Assembly (NCBI GenBank): GCA_037045045.1
Contig: JBAOHL010000007.1
Location: 310,001 to 374,000 of the forward strand
Reading direction: 5' to 3'
Source: Phosphoribacter sp037045045
GTDB lineage: Bacteria; Actinomycetota; Actinomycetes; Actinomycetales; Dermatophilaceae
Length of the DNA: 64,000 nt
Shown here: piece after piece, positions 8,775 through 17,011 of the stretch
How positions within the stretch are numbered: position 1 is the stretch's first letter
Layout: every line of letters starts with the position of its first letter
Position numbers and translations under genes: made by a program
Notes under the pieces: generated by a model
What the model saw: only the letters and a program-made list of their open reading frames with translations
What the model was told of the DNA's origin: nothing
Database searches by the model: none

Positions 8775-10015
8775 GTGACCAGCGTCACGCACCTGCCGCG
8801 GGATCCCCAGCGCCCTGCTCCCCGGGCCCGCGGTGGATCCGGCGATGGGGACGCGGTGGGCGTCCTGCTGAGGATGCAGGCGACAGCCGGCAACGGCGCG
8901 GTGACGGCGGCGATCGGCGGCCTGGACGGTGCGGCGCGCCCGCCGCTCCAACGGGTCTTCACCTGGGGTGGCGCCGCCGAGGGGAAGCAGGAACTCCAGA
9001 GCATCGACTTCGACAAGGACCCCCTGGCGCAACCGAAGGACGGCGTGCCCAAGGTCAGCGCGAACGGCAAGTTCACGCCCGGCTTCCTCAAGTGGGCCGG
9101 CCAGCAGCTGGGCATCCCCGAAAAGGTCGTCGGCACCGTGCTCGACGATGCCCGCAAGTCCGGCACCGTGCATGTGCTCGGGGAGCCGGGACAGGTCGCC
9201 ACGGCGCTGCTCGCCTGGCTGCATCGGCAGAACCTCGTGGCACCGGCCCAGGTCGCCCCCGCCGTGAACAAGGCAGTGGAGCACCTCCCCATGAAGACGT
9301 TCACGGCGCTGGACCTCGGCGGGCGGATCAGCGTCATCGACAAGCTGTCGCAGGTGTCCGACTACGAGAAGGCCGTGGCCGCGAGGCCGAAGTCCGGCAA
9401 GATCGTCACGCTGTTCCGCTACCACAAGTTCCGCGCCGACGACGCCGCCCAGCAGCGGCTCGTCCTCGGGGGTGGGCTCAACAAGGCGGAGATCACCCAG
9501 GACTGGGCCGACAAGGCGGTCCTCGGGTTCCTGCGCACTCGCCAAGCGCTGCTCAAGCAGCTCGCCGTCGCGACGGGAGAGCAACGGGCCTCGCTTATGC
9601 AGGACTTCCAAGCCAACGCGTTGTCCACGCCCTTCATCGCGACGACGAGCGACGAGGGGTACGCCCGGTCGCTCTTCGCGGAATACCCCCCGAGAGCAAC
9701 CAGCGCGCGGTGCTGCTCGTCATCCAGGGTCCCCTCGAGTCGGCGTTCGACTTCGAGGCCGAGTTCGGCTCGCTGCCGCCGGGCGTCGGGCACAAGGAGT
9801 ATGCCGGCCGGCTCGAACAGGGTCGCAAGAAGGACGCCGAGCAAAGCGAGTTCGGCATCGCCGACCCGTACCTCGTCGTCGGGCAGACCAGCCCGTTGGG
9901 CTTCAGGATCGTCGATGTCATCGCCTGCGTGTCGCCACCGCCACCGCCGCCCGGCGAACTCGCCGTCAGCGGACCCGGCGTCGGCGGGGTGCCTCGGGAA
10001 GGGGTGGACCAGTGA
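8775..10015 (+). pseudogene. ADP-ribosyltransferase-like effector with eCIS-cargo tag, one-base frameshift
   Basis: Starts at GTG 8775. Near the N-terminus LLRMQATAGNGAV and, further on, LQRVF resemble the LLxLQRxxGNxAV...VQR tag of proteins linked to extracellular contractile injection systems (DUF4157-associated cargo). The C-terminal half has the three elements of an ADP-ribosyltransferase: TLFRYHKF (Arg), FIATTSDEGYA (STS-like) and QSEFGI (QxE). The frame breaks at the C run 9686-9691: codons to TAC CCC are in one frame, while ESNQRAVLLVIQGP onward is in the frame one base back. One missing C in a run of seven explains it, so it is either a real inactivating mutation or a sequencing error. 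The stop overlaps the next gene's GTG (10012-10015). The family call rests on motifs only. Confidence 0.55.
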
Positions 10016-10614
10016 GGGGAGGCGTCGAGCGTCGCCGGGGGTCGGCGAATCGCACCCGAGCCCGGACGATGCCTGGGGCCGTTGGCGCCGGCGCGGTGGC
10101 CGGTTCGGCCGAGGGCGCCGTGGACCCCACCGGTGCCGATCCCGGCGCCGGCCCGCCGGACGGGCTCGACGACGCCGACCGCCTCGACCTCTTCCTGCGT
10201 CTGAGCGAGACGATGCTCGACGCGCGCCCGCTGAGCGCGAGCACCGGGCGAGCCTTCCTTTCCATCGTCGAGCAGGCCTCGCCCGGGCGCTACGGCCTGG
10301 GCGGGAGCTCCCTGCTCGACGCCGTGCTGCTGACCTTCCGACGGCTGCACGACGAGAGCACCGAGGACCTCGAACGGCGCACCGCCAACGTCCTCTACGC
10401 CGACCTGACCCTTGGGCCGGTGCTGAAGAACGTCCTGCTCGTCTGGTACAACGGCGGGCTGGGCGGCGCGGTGGGCCCGCCCGAGACCTATGCCGACGCG
10501 TTGGTCTGGCCGGCGATCTCGGCCAACCCGCCCGGGCTCCCCGGCCCCTACTACGGACACTGGGCCTACCCGCCCGAACGGCCCGCGCGCCCTCCGGACG
10601 GGAGCGTCCCGTGA
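10012..10614 (+). CDS. FAD-sorbitol-dehydrogenase-type small subunit
   Basis: 200 residues from GTG 10012 (ATG 10069 is the alternative and would remove an unstructured 19-residue lead). The pattern DLFLRLSETMLDARPLSAST, then VLLVWYNGG and YADALVWPA, ending in GHWAYPPE, matches the gamma or small subunit that accompanies membrane GMC dehydrogenases such as FAD-glucose and sorbitol dehydrogenase. In those enzymes it helps fold and export the flavoprotein and usually has a Tat signal; none is visible here, so both proteins may stay in the cytoplasm. It overlaps the genes on both sides by 4 bases. Confidence 0.65.
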   Translation: MRGGVERRRGSANRTRARTMPGAVGAGAVAGSAEGAVDPTGADPGAGPPDGLDDADRLDLFLRLSETMLDARPLSASTGRAFLSIVEQASPGRYGLGGSSLLDAVLLTFRRLHDESTEDLERRTANVLYADLTLGPVLKNVLLVWYNGGLGGAVGPPETYADALVWPAISANPPGLPGPYYGHWAYPPERPARPPDGSVP

Positions 10615-12362
10615 GTCAGGCCGAGGATCGTGGCAAGCCCCCCCCCGGGCCGGCCACGCGCACCCATGACGTCGTCGTCGTCGGTGCCGGCATCGCCGGC
10701 GCGCTCGTGGCCCATCGGCTGGCCCGCGCCGGGCTCGACGTCCTGCTCGTCGAGGCCGGCGAACGCCCGTACTTCGCCCTCGACTCCGGCGCCGACGAGC
10801 GCGAGGAGTTGCTCGAGCGGTTCTACGCCGCGCCGGTCAAGAGCACGAACAGCGCCTTCCCGAACCTGCCCTACGCGCCGAGCACCGACGAGACGATCCT
10901 CGAGGACTACTACGTCCAGGGTGGCCCGGACGCCTTCCAGAGCACCTACCTGCGGATGGTCGGCGGCACCACCTACCACTGGCTCGGCACCTCGCTTCGA
11001 TACAGCCCGAACACGTTCCGGGAGCACACGGCATACGGGGTCGCCAGCGACTGGCCGCTGAGCTACGACCAACTCGAGGACTACTACTGGCGGGCCGAAA
11101 CCGAGCTCGGCGTCAGCGGCGACCCGGATGCTGCGCTCGCCGCGCCCCGTCGGCCCAATCACCCCTTCCCCATGCCTCCGATCCTGCCGACCTACAACGA
11201 CCGGCTCGTCATGGCCGCCACGGCCGGGCTGACCTTCGACGGCCTGCCGGTCGAGGTGGTCACCACCCCACAGGCACGCAACTCGATCCCCTACCAGGAC
11301 CGGCCGCCCTGCGCCGGGAGCGCGAACTGCATCCCGCTGTGCCCGATCCAGGCGAAATACGACGCCTCGGTGCACCTCAAGATGGCGTGGAACCCGGCCC
11401 TGGACCACAGTGCCCCGCCTGGCGCCCGGGCCGCCGAAGCCCTGCTCGGGGCGGTCCTCGCCAAGGTTCTCGTCAGCGACGGGCAGGTGAGCGGGCTGCT
11501 CGTCAAACGCCCCGACCGATCGGAGCAGGTGGTGCGCGGCCGGATCTACGTGCTGGCCATGAACGCCATCGAGACGGCCAAGACCCTGCTCGCCTCGGCG
11601 GCCGAGGGCGTGCCCAACGGGGTGGCCAACAGCAGCGACGTCGTCGGGCGCTACCTCATGGACCACGACGTCGTCATCACGTATGCCACCCTGCCGCGAC
11701 CGGCATACCTGTTCCGCGGGCCGCTGAGCACGGCCGGGGTCGAGTCGCTGCGGGACGGGCCGTTCCGCAGCCACCGCGGGGCGTTCCGGATCGAGCTGCA
11801 GAACACCGGGACCAGTTGGGCGACGAACAGCCCGTTCGCCAACGTCGTCGACCTCGTCGACGCGGGGTTCACCGGGGAGCGGTTGCGCCGTCAGTTGGCC
11901 TGGGACGTCAGCCGCCAGATCGAACTCAACGGCCTCATCGAGCCGCACCCCGACCCGGACAACACCGTGCGCCCGTCGGCGACCCTCGTCGATGAGCTCG
12001 GGATCCCTCGGCCCGAGCTCCGGTACCGGGTGGGGGAGTACTCCCGGCGCGGGGCAGCGGCGTTCGTCGAGGCCGCGACGGCGATCTACGGGCGGCTCGA
12101 CGCGACCGGCGTGACGGTCCAACCCGGATGGCAGGGCGCCGGACACCTCATGGGCACGGTCCGGATGGGCTCGGATCCGCGCTCGTCGTGCTGCGACAGC
12201 TTCGGACGCAGCCACGACCACCCCAACCTCTTCCTCACCGGCAGCGGCTTGTTCCCCACCGTCGACGCGGCCAACCCGACCCTGACCATCGCGGCGCTCG
12301 CGCTGCGCACCGCCGAACACATCGCCGCGACGCTGCGGCAGGCGAGTGAGGCCACACCATGA
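10611..12362 (+). CDS. GMC-family FAD dehydrogenase with Fe-S cysteine motif
   Basis: 583 residues from GTG 10611. VVVVGAGIAGALVAHRLARA (residues about 21-40) is the Rossmann FAD-binding motif. VGGTTYHWLG is the second GMC signature. C-terminal GAGHLMGTVRMG and NPTLTIAALA carry the active-site His and Asn. Cys 234, 240 and 244 (CAGSANCIPLCP) match the cysteines that hold the 3Fe-4S cluster in the catalytic subunit of bacterial FAD-glucose dehydrogenase, so electrons probably leave through an Fe-S cluster rather than to O2. No cytochrome subunit lies nearby; the downstream partner is instead a ferritin-like protein. The substrate is unknown. Confidence 0.85.
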   Translation: MSQAEDRGKPPPGPATRTHDVVVVGAGIAGALVAHRLARAGLDVLLVEAGERPYFALDSGADEREELLERFYAAPVKSTNSAFPNLPYAPSTDETILEDYYVQGGPDAFQSTYLRMVGGTTYHWLGTSLRYSPNTFREHTAYGVASDWPLSYDQLEDYYWRAETELGVSGDPDAALAAPRRPNHPFPMPPILPTYNDRLVMAATAGLTFDGLPVEVVTTPQARNSIPYQDRPPCAGSANCIPLCPIQAKYDASVHLKMAWNPALDHSAPPGARAAEALLGAVLAKVLVSDGQVSGLLVKRPDRSEQVVRGRIYVLAMNAIETAKTLLASAAEGVPNGVANSSDVVGRYLMDHDVVITYATLPRPAYLFRGPLSTAGVESLRDGPFRSHRGAFRIELQNTGTSWATNSPFANVVDLVDAGFTGERLRRQLAWDVSRQIELNGLIEPHPDPDNTVRPSATLVDELGIPRPELRYRVGEYSRRGAAAFVEAATAIYGRLDATGVTVQPGWQGAGHLMGTVRMGSDPRSSCCDSFGRSHDHPNLFLTGSGLFPTVDAANPTLTIAALALRTAEHIAATLRQASEATP

Positions 12363-13597
12363 GCGCATCCCCCCGCGAGCGACTGCTCGATCTGCTCGGT
12401 GTCGCGGCCGAACTCGAGCACGGCCTATGCCTGCAGTACCTCTTCACCGCTGCCTCGATCAAGGACTCGCTCGCCGAGGGCGGCCTGACCCTCGCCGAGC
12501 TGACCGCCACGCGCACCTGGAAGGCGAACCTCTATTTCGTTGCCGCGCAGGAGATGCTCCACCTCGTCCAGGTGGCCAACCTCGCCGCGGCCGTCGGCGG
12601 CGCGGTCAACCTGCACCGGCCGAACTTCCCCCAGCGGCCGGGCTACTACCCGACGGATCTGCCCTGGGGTCTGTGGCCGTTCGCCCTCGACACCACCGCC
12701 CTGTACGCCTGCTACGAGCGCCCGACCGATGCCCCTCCCATGCCGGGGCCGTGGACCTCAGACGACCTGGCCGTCGACGCCAGGTCGGAACTGGACCCCT
12801 TCGGGCACCTACCGAGCCGTTTCGCCCGGCCCCGGGCCACCTCCCACGAGACCATCGCGCAGCTGTACGGCGAGATCGAAGGCCTCGTCGACGAGCCAGC
12901 GATGATCGTCGGCGACCCCGCCGACCAGATCCCCGGCGTGCTCGTCGACCTGCCCGACCTCGTCGAGGTCACCGACCGGGCCTCGGCGAACGAGGCGATC
13001 GAGCGGATCGTCGCCCAGGGCGAGGGGGCGCCGCTGGACCGCGCGGACAGCCACTACGGGATCTTCGTCGCCATGCACCGCGAGCACCGGCGCCTGGCCG
13101 AACAGCGCCCCGACTTCGCACCCGCGCGGGACGTGCAGGCCAACCCGCTCTCGCGCCTGCACGTCGACAACACCTACCCCGGCTGGCGGCTCATCGAAGA
13201 TCCCGCGGCCTGCGAGGTCAACGACCTGTGCAGCGCCCTCTACCGCCTGCTGCTGGACCTGCTCGCCGATGTGTTCGCCGCCGGCACGCCGGCACCGGAG
13301 CGCGGCACGCATGCGCAAGCCGCACTTCGGCTCATGACCGCCGGGGTCAAGCCGCTCGGCGACCTGCTCACCACGATGCCGATGGGTGACCCCAGCCCTC
13401 GTCGGGCTCGATATGCCGGAGCGAGTTTCGAGATGGACAGCGCGCCCGCGCCGGCCGGCCCGCACGCGGCCGAACGGATCGCCGCACTGGCCGCGTGGAC
13501 CCGGCGGATCGCCGGTGTCGCCACCCCTGCGGCGCCGGTCTTGACCGCGTTGGCGGACACCCTCACCGACGTCGGCGCCGCGATGGCTCAGGGCTGA
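12359..13597 (+). CDS. Ferritin-like (VioB/iminophenylpyruvate dimer synthase-type) protein
   Basis: 412 residues, ATG 12359 overlapping the GMC stop as ATGA. The N-terminal 180 residues form a ferritin-like four-helix domain: AAELEHGLCLQYLF (first Glu/His ligands) and FVAAQEMLHLVQVANL (Glu-x2-His), then the RPNFPQRPGYY loop typical of the family shared with the VioB N-terminal domain. These domains bind non-haem iron or catalyse oxidative coupling. The C-terminal half contains further His/Glu-rich helices (MHREHRRLAEQ). Its fixed place behind a GMC dehydrogenase suggests the pair act on one substrate; that is inference. Confidence 0.7.
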   Translation: MSASPRERLLDLLGVAAELEHGLCLQYLFTAASIKDSLAEGGLTLAELTATRTWKANLYFVAAQEMLHLVQVANLAAAVGGAVNLHRPNFPQRPGYYPTDLPWGLWPFALDTTALYACYERPTDAPPMPGPWTSDDLAVDARSELDPFGHLPSRFARPRATSHETIAQLYGEIEGLVDEPAMIVGDPADQIPGVLVDLPDLVEVTDRASANEAIERIVAQGEGAPLDRADSHYGIFVAMHREHRRLAEQRPDFAPARDVQANPLSRLHVDNTYPGWRLIEDPAACEVNDLCSALYRLLLDLLADVFAAGTPAPERGTHAQAALRLMTAGVKPLGDLLTTMPMGDPSPRRARYAGASFEMDSAPAPAGPHAAERIAALAAWTRRIAGVATPAAPVLTALADTLTDVGAAMAQG

Positions 13598-13606
13598 GCG
13601 GGTCGA

Positions 13607-13627
13607 GAGGGTCGGCCCCGGGCCCTC
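13607..13627 (+). terminator. GC-rich hairpin after the GMC/ferritin-like operon
   Basis: GAGGG and CCCTC arms enclose a nested GGCCCCGGGCC, 10 bases after the ferritin-like gene stop. There is no T-tract, so this is only a possible terminator. Confidence 0.3.
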
Positions 13628-13697
13628 GCCGGCACGCTGCCGCCGGGGTCGACACGCGGCCTCCGGGGCCACGGCATACCGCCGTATGCTGCCCCGC

Positions 13698-14918
13698 ATG
13701 TCCACGGCCACGGCGCAGCCGGCGAGGACGGCGCCGTGGTGGAGCAGCCTCACCCTGCAGGTCGCCGTCCTCTACGCGGTGACCCGGCTGGTCAGCGGGG
13801 TGATGCTCGCCATGGTCGCGCCGGAGCAGTTGCCGGCGGGGATGACCGGGGGGCAACGGGTGGGCTACCTCGGGTTCACCAAGATCTGGGATGGCGAGTG
13901 GTACGAGCGGATCGCCGTCGAGGGCTACCCCAGCCAGCTGCCGGTGGACGCGAACGGGCAGGTCCAACAGAACCCGTGGGCGTTCTACCCGCTGTTCCCG
14001 ATGGCCTCCCGGGTGCTCATGCGCCTGACCGGGTTGCCGTTCGAGGCGGTGGGCTCGACGTTGGCGCTCGTGCTTGGCTTCGCCGCCGCGGTGGTCATGG
14101 CCCGGATGCTCGCCGAACGCATCGGCCGTCCGTACGCCCTGGCCGTCGTCTTCCTGTATGCCGTGTTCCCCTCCGCAGCGGCCCTGCAGTTGGCCTACAC
14201 CGAATCGCTGGCGATGGTCCTGCTCTGTGGCTACCTCTGGGCACTGTCCCGGGAACGGTGGCTCGTCGCCACCGGCCTGGCGTTGCTCGTCGGGGTGAGC
14301 CGTCCGATCGCGTTGCCCTTGGCGGTGGTTACCGCGTTCGCCCTGGTGCTGCGGTGGCGCCGTCGGGGACGCGACCCGCTCGGCCCCCGCGAGGCCGCCT
14401 CGGCCCTGGCCGCGCTCGTCGGCTGCGGCGTCGCCGGCTTGACCTGGCCGGTGCTGGCCTGGCTCGGCACCGGGCGGCTGACCGCCTACACCGACACGAT
14501 GGGCGCCTGGTCGGCCGGCGGGCAAGTCCGGTGGTTCGTCCCCTGGGTGTGGATGGCGCAGTGGCTGTTCGGCGGGTGGGGCGGATGGGTCCTCGCCGGG
14601 CTCGTCGCGCTGCTCGTCGGGGCCATGGCCGGGCCGTGGGCCGGGCGCCTCGGGCCGGTGCTGCGGGCCTGGTCGGTGGCCTACCCGGCATACGTCATGA
14701 CCGCCCAGGGACCGGGCACGAGCACCCCGCGGTACCTGTTGATGATGTTCCCGTACCTCGTCGTCATGATCGGCGTGGGTTGGGTGCGGCCACGGCGGCC
14801 CCGCCTGCTCCCGACCTACGTGCGGGTCGTCGTGCTCGCCGCCGTCTTCCTCGTGCTGCAGTGGAAGTGGATCTCCGTGTTGTGGCTGTTCACGCCGCCG
14901 TCGGACTGGGCGCCCTGA
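13698..14918 (+). CDS. PIG-V-like membrane mannosyltransferase
   Basis: 406 residues from ATG 13698 (ATG 13686 is in frame and adds four residues; neither has a clear Shine-Dalgarno). About ten hydrophobic segments alternate through the protein. The loop after the first one contains FTKIWDGEWYERIA and YPLFPMASR, the motif of GPI-mannosyltransferase II (PIG-V)-like and related GT-C enzymes, which use a polyprenyl-phosphate sugar donor on the outer face of the membrane. The acceptor in actinobacteria is not certain; lipoglycan or protein O-mannosylation are options. It converges with the next gene. Confidence 0.8.
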   Translation: MSTATAQPARTAPWWSSLTLQVAVLYAVTRLVSGVMLAMVAPEQLPAGMTGGQRVGYLGFTKIWDGEWYERIAVEGYPSQLPVDANGQVQQNPWAFYPLFPMASRVLMRLTGLPFEAVGSTLALVLGFAAAVVMARMLAERIGRPYALAVVFLYAVFPSAAALQLAYTESLAMVLLCGYLWALSRERWLVATGLALLVGVSRPIALPLAVVTAFALVLRWRRRGRDPLGPREAASALAALVGCGVAGLTWPVLAWLGTGRLTAYTDTMGAWSAGGQVRWFVPWVWMAQWLFGGWGGWVLAGLVALLVGAMAGPWAGRLGPVLRAWSVAYPAYVMTAQGPGTSTPRYLLMMFPYLVVMIGVGWVRPRRPRLLPTYVRVVVLAAVFLVLQWKWISVLWLFTPPSDWAP

Positions 14919-14966
14919 CGGGGTGAGCGCCGGAGCACACGCTCCAAGGCTGCCGGGGCGACGCGC

Positions 14967-15773
14967 CTACCTGCCCTGGTAGACCGGCCGCGTCTTGGAC
15001 AGGAACGCCTCGACCGCGGCGGTGTGGTCGGCGGTGCGCCCCGTCGCCGCCATGAGCAGCCGTTCGTTCTCGATGGACTCCTCGAAACCGTGACCGGCGC
15101 TGAACGCGATGGCGTTGCGGATCGCGCCGTACGCGAGGGTGGGGCCGGCGGCGAGCTTGGCGGCCAGGTCCGCGACGGCCGCCGGGAACTGTGCCGCCGG
15201 GACGACCTGGGTGACCAGCCCGAGGGCCAGGCAGTCCTGGGCCGACACGGTGCGCGGCAGCAGGAGCAACTCCTTGGCCTTGGCGATCCCGACGAGCCTC
15301 GGCAGCGTCCACGACGACCCGGTGTCGCAGGAGAGCGCGATGGCGGCGAAGGCGAGGTTGAACCCACCCTCCTCGACCATGATCCGAAAGTCTGCGGCGA
15401 GGGCCAGCGAGGCCCCCGCTCCGGCCGCCACGCCGTTGACCGCGGCGACCACGGGCTTGTCCATCGTCGCCAGGAGCAGTCCGATGGGGTTGTAGTGCTC
15501 GGCGACCATGTCGCCCAAGGACACGTCACCGGACTGTTGAGCGGCGATGTGCTCCTTGAGGTCTTGGCCGACGCAGAACGCTCGACCCGAACCGGTGAGC
15601 ACGAGCACCCGGATCGCCGGGTCGTCGGCCACCTCACGCACGATCGCCAGCAAGCTGTCCTTCGTCGCGTTGTCGAGCGAGTTCATCGCGTCGGGTCGGT
15701 TGAGGGTCACGGTGGCCACCCCGTCGGCGACGGCGAACAGGACGGGCGCGGGAGCGTCGTGGGCGTCGGTCAT
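14967..15773 (-). CDS. Enoyl-CoA hydratase/isomerase (crotonase family)
   Basis: 268 residues from ATG 15773. Crotonase-fold features: GSGRAFCVGQDLKE (oxyanion loop 1) and KPVVAAVNGVAAGAGASLAL (oxyanion loop 2), then DTGSSWTLPRLVG. In place of the second catalytic Glu of classic hydratases there is an Asp in SCDTGSSW, the pattern of PaaG-type 1,2-epoxyphenylacetyl-CoA isomerases. It could therefore be an isomerase rather than a hydratase. No other phenylacetate or beta-oxidation gene lies beside it. Confidence 0.82.
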   Translation of the reverse strand: MTDAHDAPAPVLFAVADGVATVTLNRPDAMNSLDNATKDSLLAIVREVADDPAIRVLVLTGSGRAFCVGQDLKEHIAAQQSGDVSLGDMVAEHYNPIGLLLATMDKPVVAAVNGVAAGAGASLALAADFRIMVEEGGFNLAFAAIALSCDTGSSWTLPRLVGIAKAKELLLLPRTVSAQDCLALGLVTQVVPAAQFPAAVADLAAKLAAGPTLAYGAIRNAIAFSAGHGFEESIENERLLMAATGRTADHTAAVEAFLSKTRPVYQGR

Positions 15774-15800
15774 GGCTCCATCGTGCCGTAGCGGCTGGAT

Positions 15801-15829
15801 TTCCACTGGCCGCTGTGACGAGGGATAAT
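15801..15829 (+). promoter_or_regulatory. Probable sigma70-type promoter of the DUF3117 gene
   Basis: TTCCAC (15801-15806) and GATAAT (15824-15829) are separated by 17 bp in the gap between two divergent genes. GATAAT is one base from the consensus and stands out in this GC-rich sequence. The leader to the ATG would be about 75 nt. Confidence 0.5.
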
Positions 15830-15912
15830 GACCGCCACGGCCCCATTCGTCACGAGTCCCCCGCCAAGGGACCGCGGTGACGCTAGGGCCTGGATTCCGA
15901 GGAAGGGGAACC

Positions 15913-16086
15913 ATGGCGGCGATGAAGCCGAGGACCGGCGATGGTCCGCTGGAGGTCACCAAGGAGGGCCGCGGGATCGTCCTGCGCATGCCCCTCGAGG
16001 GTGGCGGCAGACTGGTCGTCGAGATGACGCCCGACGAGGCTGCGGCACTGCGCGACGCCATCCAGGGGTGTGACGGAGTCTCCTGA
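15913..16086 (+). CDS. DUF3117 protein
   Basis: 57 residues. Near-invariant actinobacterial small protein beginning MAAMKPRTGDGPLEVTKEG and containing GGGRLVVEMTPDEAAALRDA. A strong GGAAGGGG site precedes ATG 15913. M. tuberculosis Rv1211 is the equivalent in the same neighbourhood. Function is unknown; its short, compact, highly conserved form suggests a binding or regulatory role. Confidence 0.92.
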   Translation: MAAMKPRTGDGPLEVTKEGRGIVLRMPLEGGGRLVVEMTPDEAAALRDAIQGCDGVS

Positions 16087-16111
16087 CCCAGAACCCCGAC
16101 GCCAGACGGTC

Positions 16112-16142
16112 AGCCCCCGGCTCCACTCGGAGCGCGGGGGCT
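16112..16142 (+). terminator. Strong hairpin between converging DUF3117 and methyltransferase genes
   Basis: AGCCCCCG pairs with CGGGGGCT and an inner GCTCC pairs with GGAGC around an ACTC loop, giving a stem of 13 base pairs. It sits between two convergent stops, so it can serve both strands. Only a weak T-rich tail follows on the plus strand. Confidence 0.6.
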
Positions 16143-16169
16143 TGGTCGTGCCGGGCCTGCGCCCTCCGA

Positions 16170-16805
16170 TCAGTGCTTGACCGCGACGAGCAGGCCGTCG
16201 CCGACCGGGATGAGCACGGTGCTCGTGTACACCTCGTCGTCGCGCAGCGACTTGCCGAGGTCGCGCAGAGTCCGGGTGAGTTCGTCGCGAGCCGCCGGGT
16301 CGGCCACCGTGCCCCGGCCGAACATCCCGTCGATGACGAGGACACCACCTGGACGCAGCAGCCGGGTGACCTGCTCGACGTATGCCGGGTACTCCTGGGG
16401 CGCGCCGTCGACGAACGCGAGGTCGTATGCGCCGTCGGTCATCCGGCCGAGCACCTCCAGAGCGCGACCGCCGATGACCCGGGTGCGCTGATGGGGGATG
16501 CCGGCCTCGCCGAAGGCGAGCCGCGCGGCGCGCTGGTGCTCGGCGTCGACGTCGATGGTCGTGAGCACTCCGTCGGCGGGCATGCCGGCCAGCAGCCACA
16601 GCCCCGACACGCCAGCCCCGGTGCCGATCTCGACCACGGCCTTGGGCGTCGTCGCGGCGGCGATCATGCGCAGGACCGGCCCCGCGCCTGCGGCCACCGA
16701 GTCCGCGCCGAGTTCCTCGGCCCGCTGCCGAGCCGCCGCGATGATCGCCGGCTCGGCGACGAACTCGTCGGCGTAGGCCCAGCCCGCCGCCCGTGGTGTG
16801 CTCAT
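16170..16805 (-). CDS. Class I O-methyltransferase
   Basis: 211 residues from ATG 16805. SAM-binding motif I is VVEIGTGAGVSGLWLL (residues about 57-72), followed by the acidic motif LTTIDVDAEH and the metal-site region DLAFVDGAPQEYPAYVE, as in catechol-type (Methyltransf_3) O-methyltransferases. M. tuberculosis Rv1220c occupies the same position, divergent from sigE. The substrate is not known. Confidence 0.88.
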   Translation of the reverse strand: MSTPRAAGWAYADEFVAEPAIIAAARQRAEELGADSVAAGAGPVLRMIAAATTPKAVVEIGTGAGVSGLWLLAGMPADGVLTTIDVDAEHQRAARLAFGEAGIPHQRTRVIGGRALEVLGRMTDGAYDLAFVDGAPQEYPAYVEQVTRLLRPGGVLVIDGMFGRGTVADPAARDELTRTLRDLGKSLRDDEVYTSTVLIPVGDGLLVAVKH

Positions 16806-16954
16806 GGCGCACACCCTATTAGCCCGTTCGGTCCCCGGCCAGCAACGGGGCCGCAGGGTGACCGGACCGCTGGGCGGCGGGTCCGGGTGAAGTCAGGGAC
16901 GACCCTGATGGCACAGGACCCGCGGGTGGGTCACAGTGGATTCACGACCGGGGC

Positions 16955-16981
16955 GGGAACATTGCAGCTGCCTCGCGCGTC
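16955..16981 (+). promoter_or_regulatory. Possible ECF-type (SigE-like) promoter upstream of sigE
   Basis: GGGAAC (16955-16960) and CGTC (16978-16981) are separated by 17 bp. They resemble the GGAAC and CGTT/CGTC elements recognised by SigE-type factors and lie 31 bp before the sigE start. This would make sigE autoregulated, as known in mycobacteria. Based on motif match only. Confidence 0.4.
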
Positions 16982-17011
16982 ATAGTCGTTACCGGTTCGA
17001 TCAGGAAAGTG

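Noticed and set aside
9681..9695. Programmed -1 frameshift at the C run
   Set aside because: The slip would need CCC-CCG re-pairing without a stimulator seen; a lost C is the simpler explanation.
16112..16142. Member of the GAGTGGAGCC hairpin family (contains GGCTCCACTC)
   Set aside because: The shared 10 bases are part of a different, complete hairpin with AGCCCCCG arms; similarity is probably chance.
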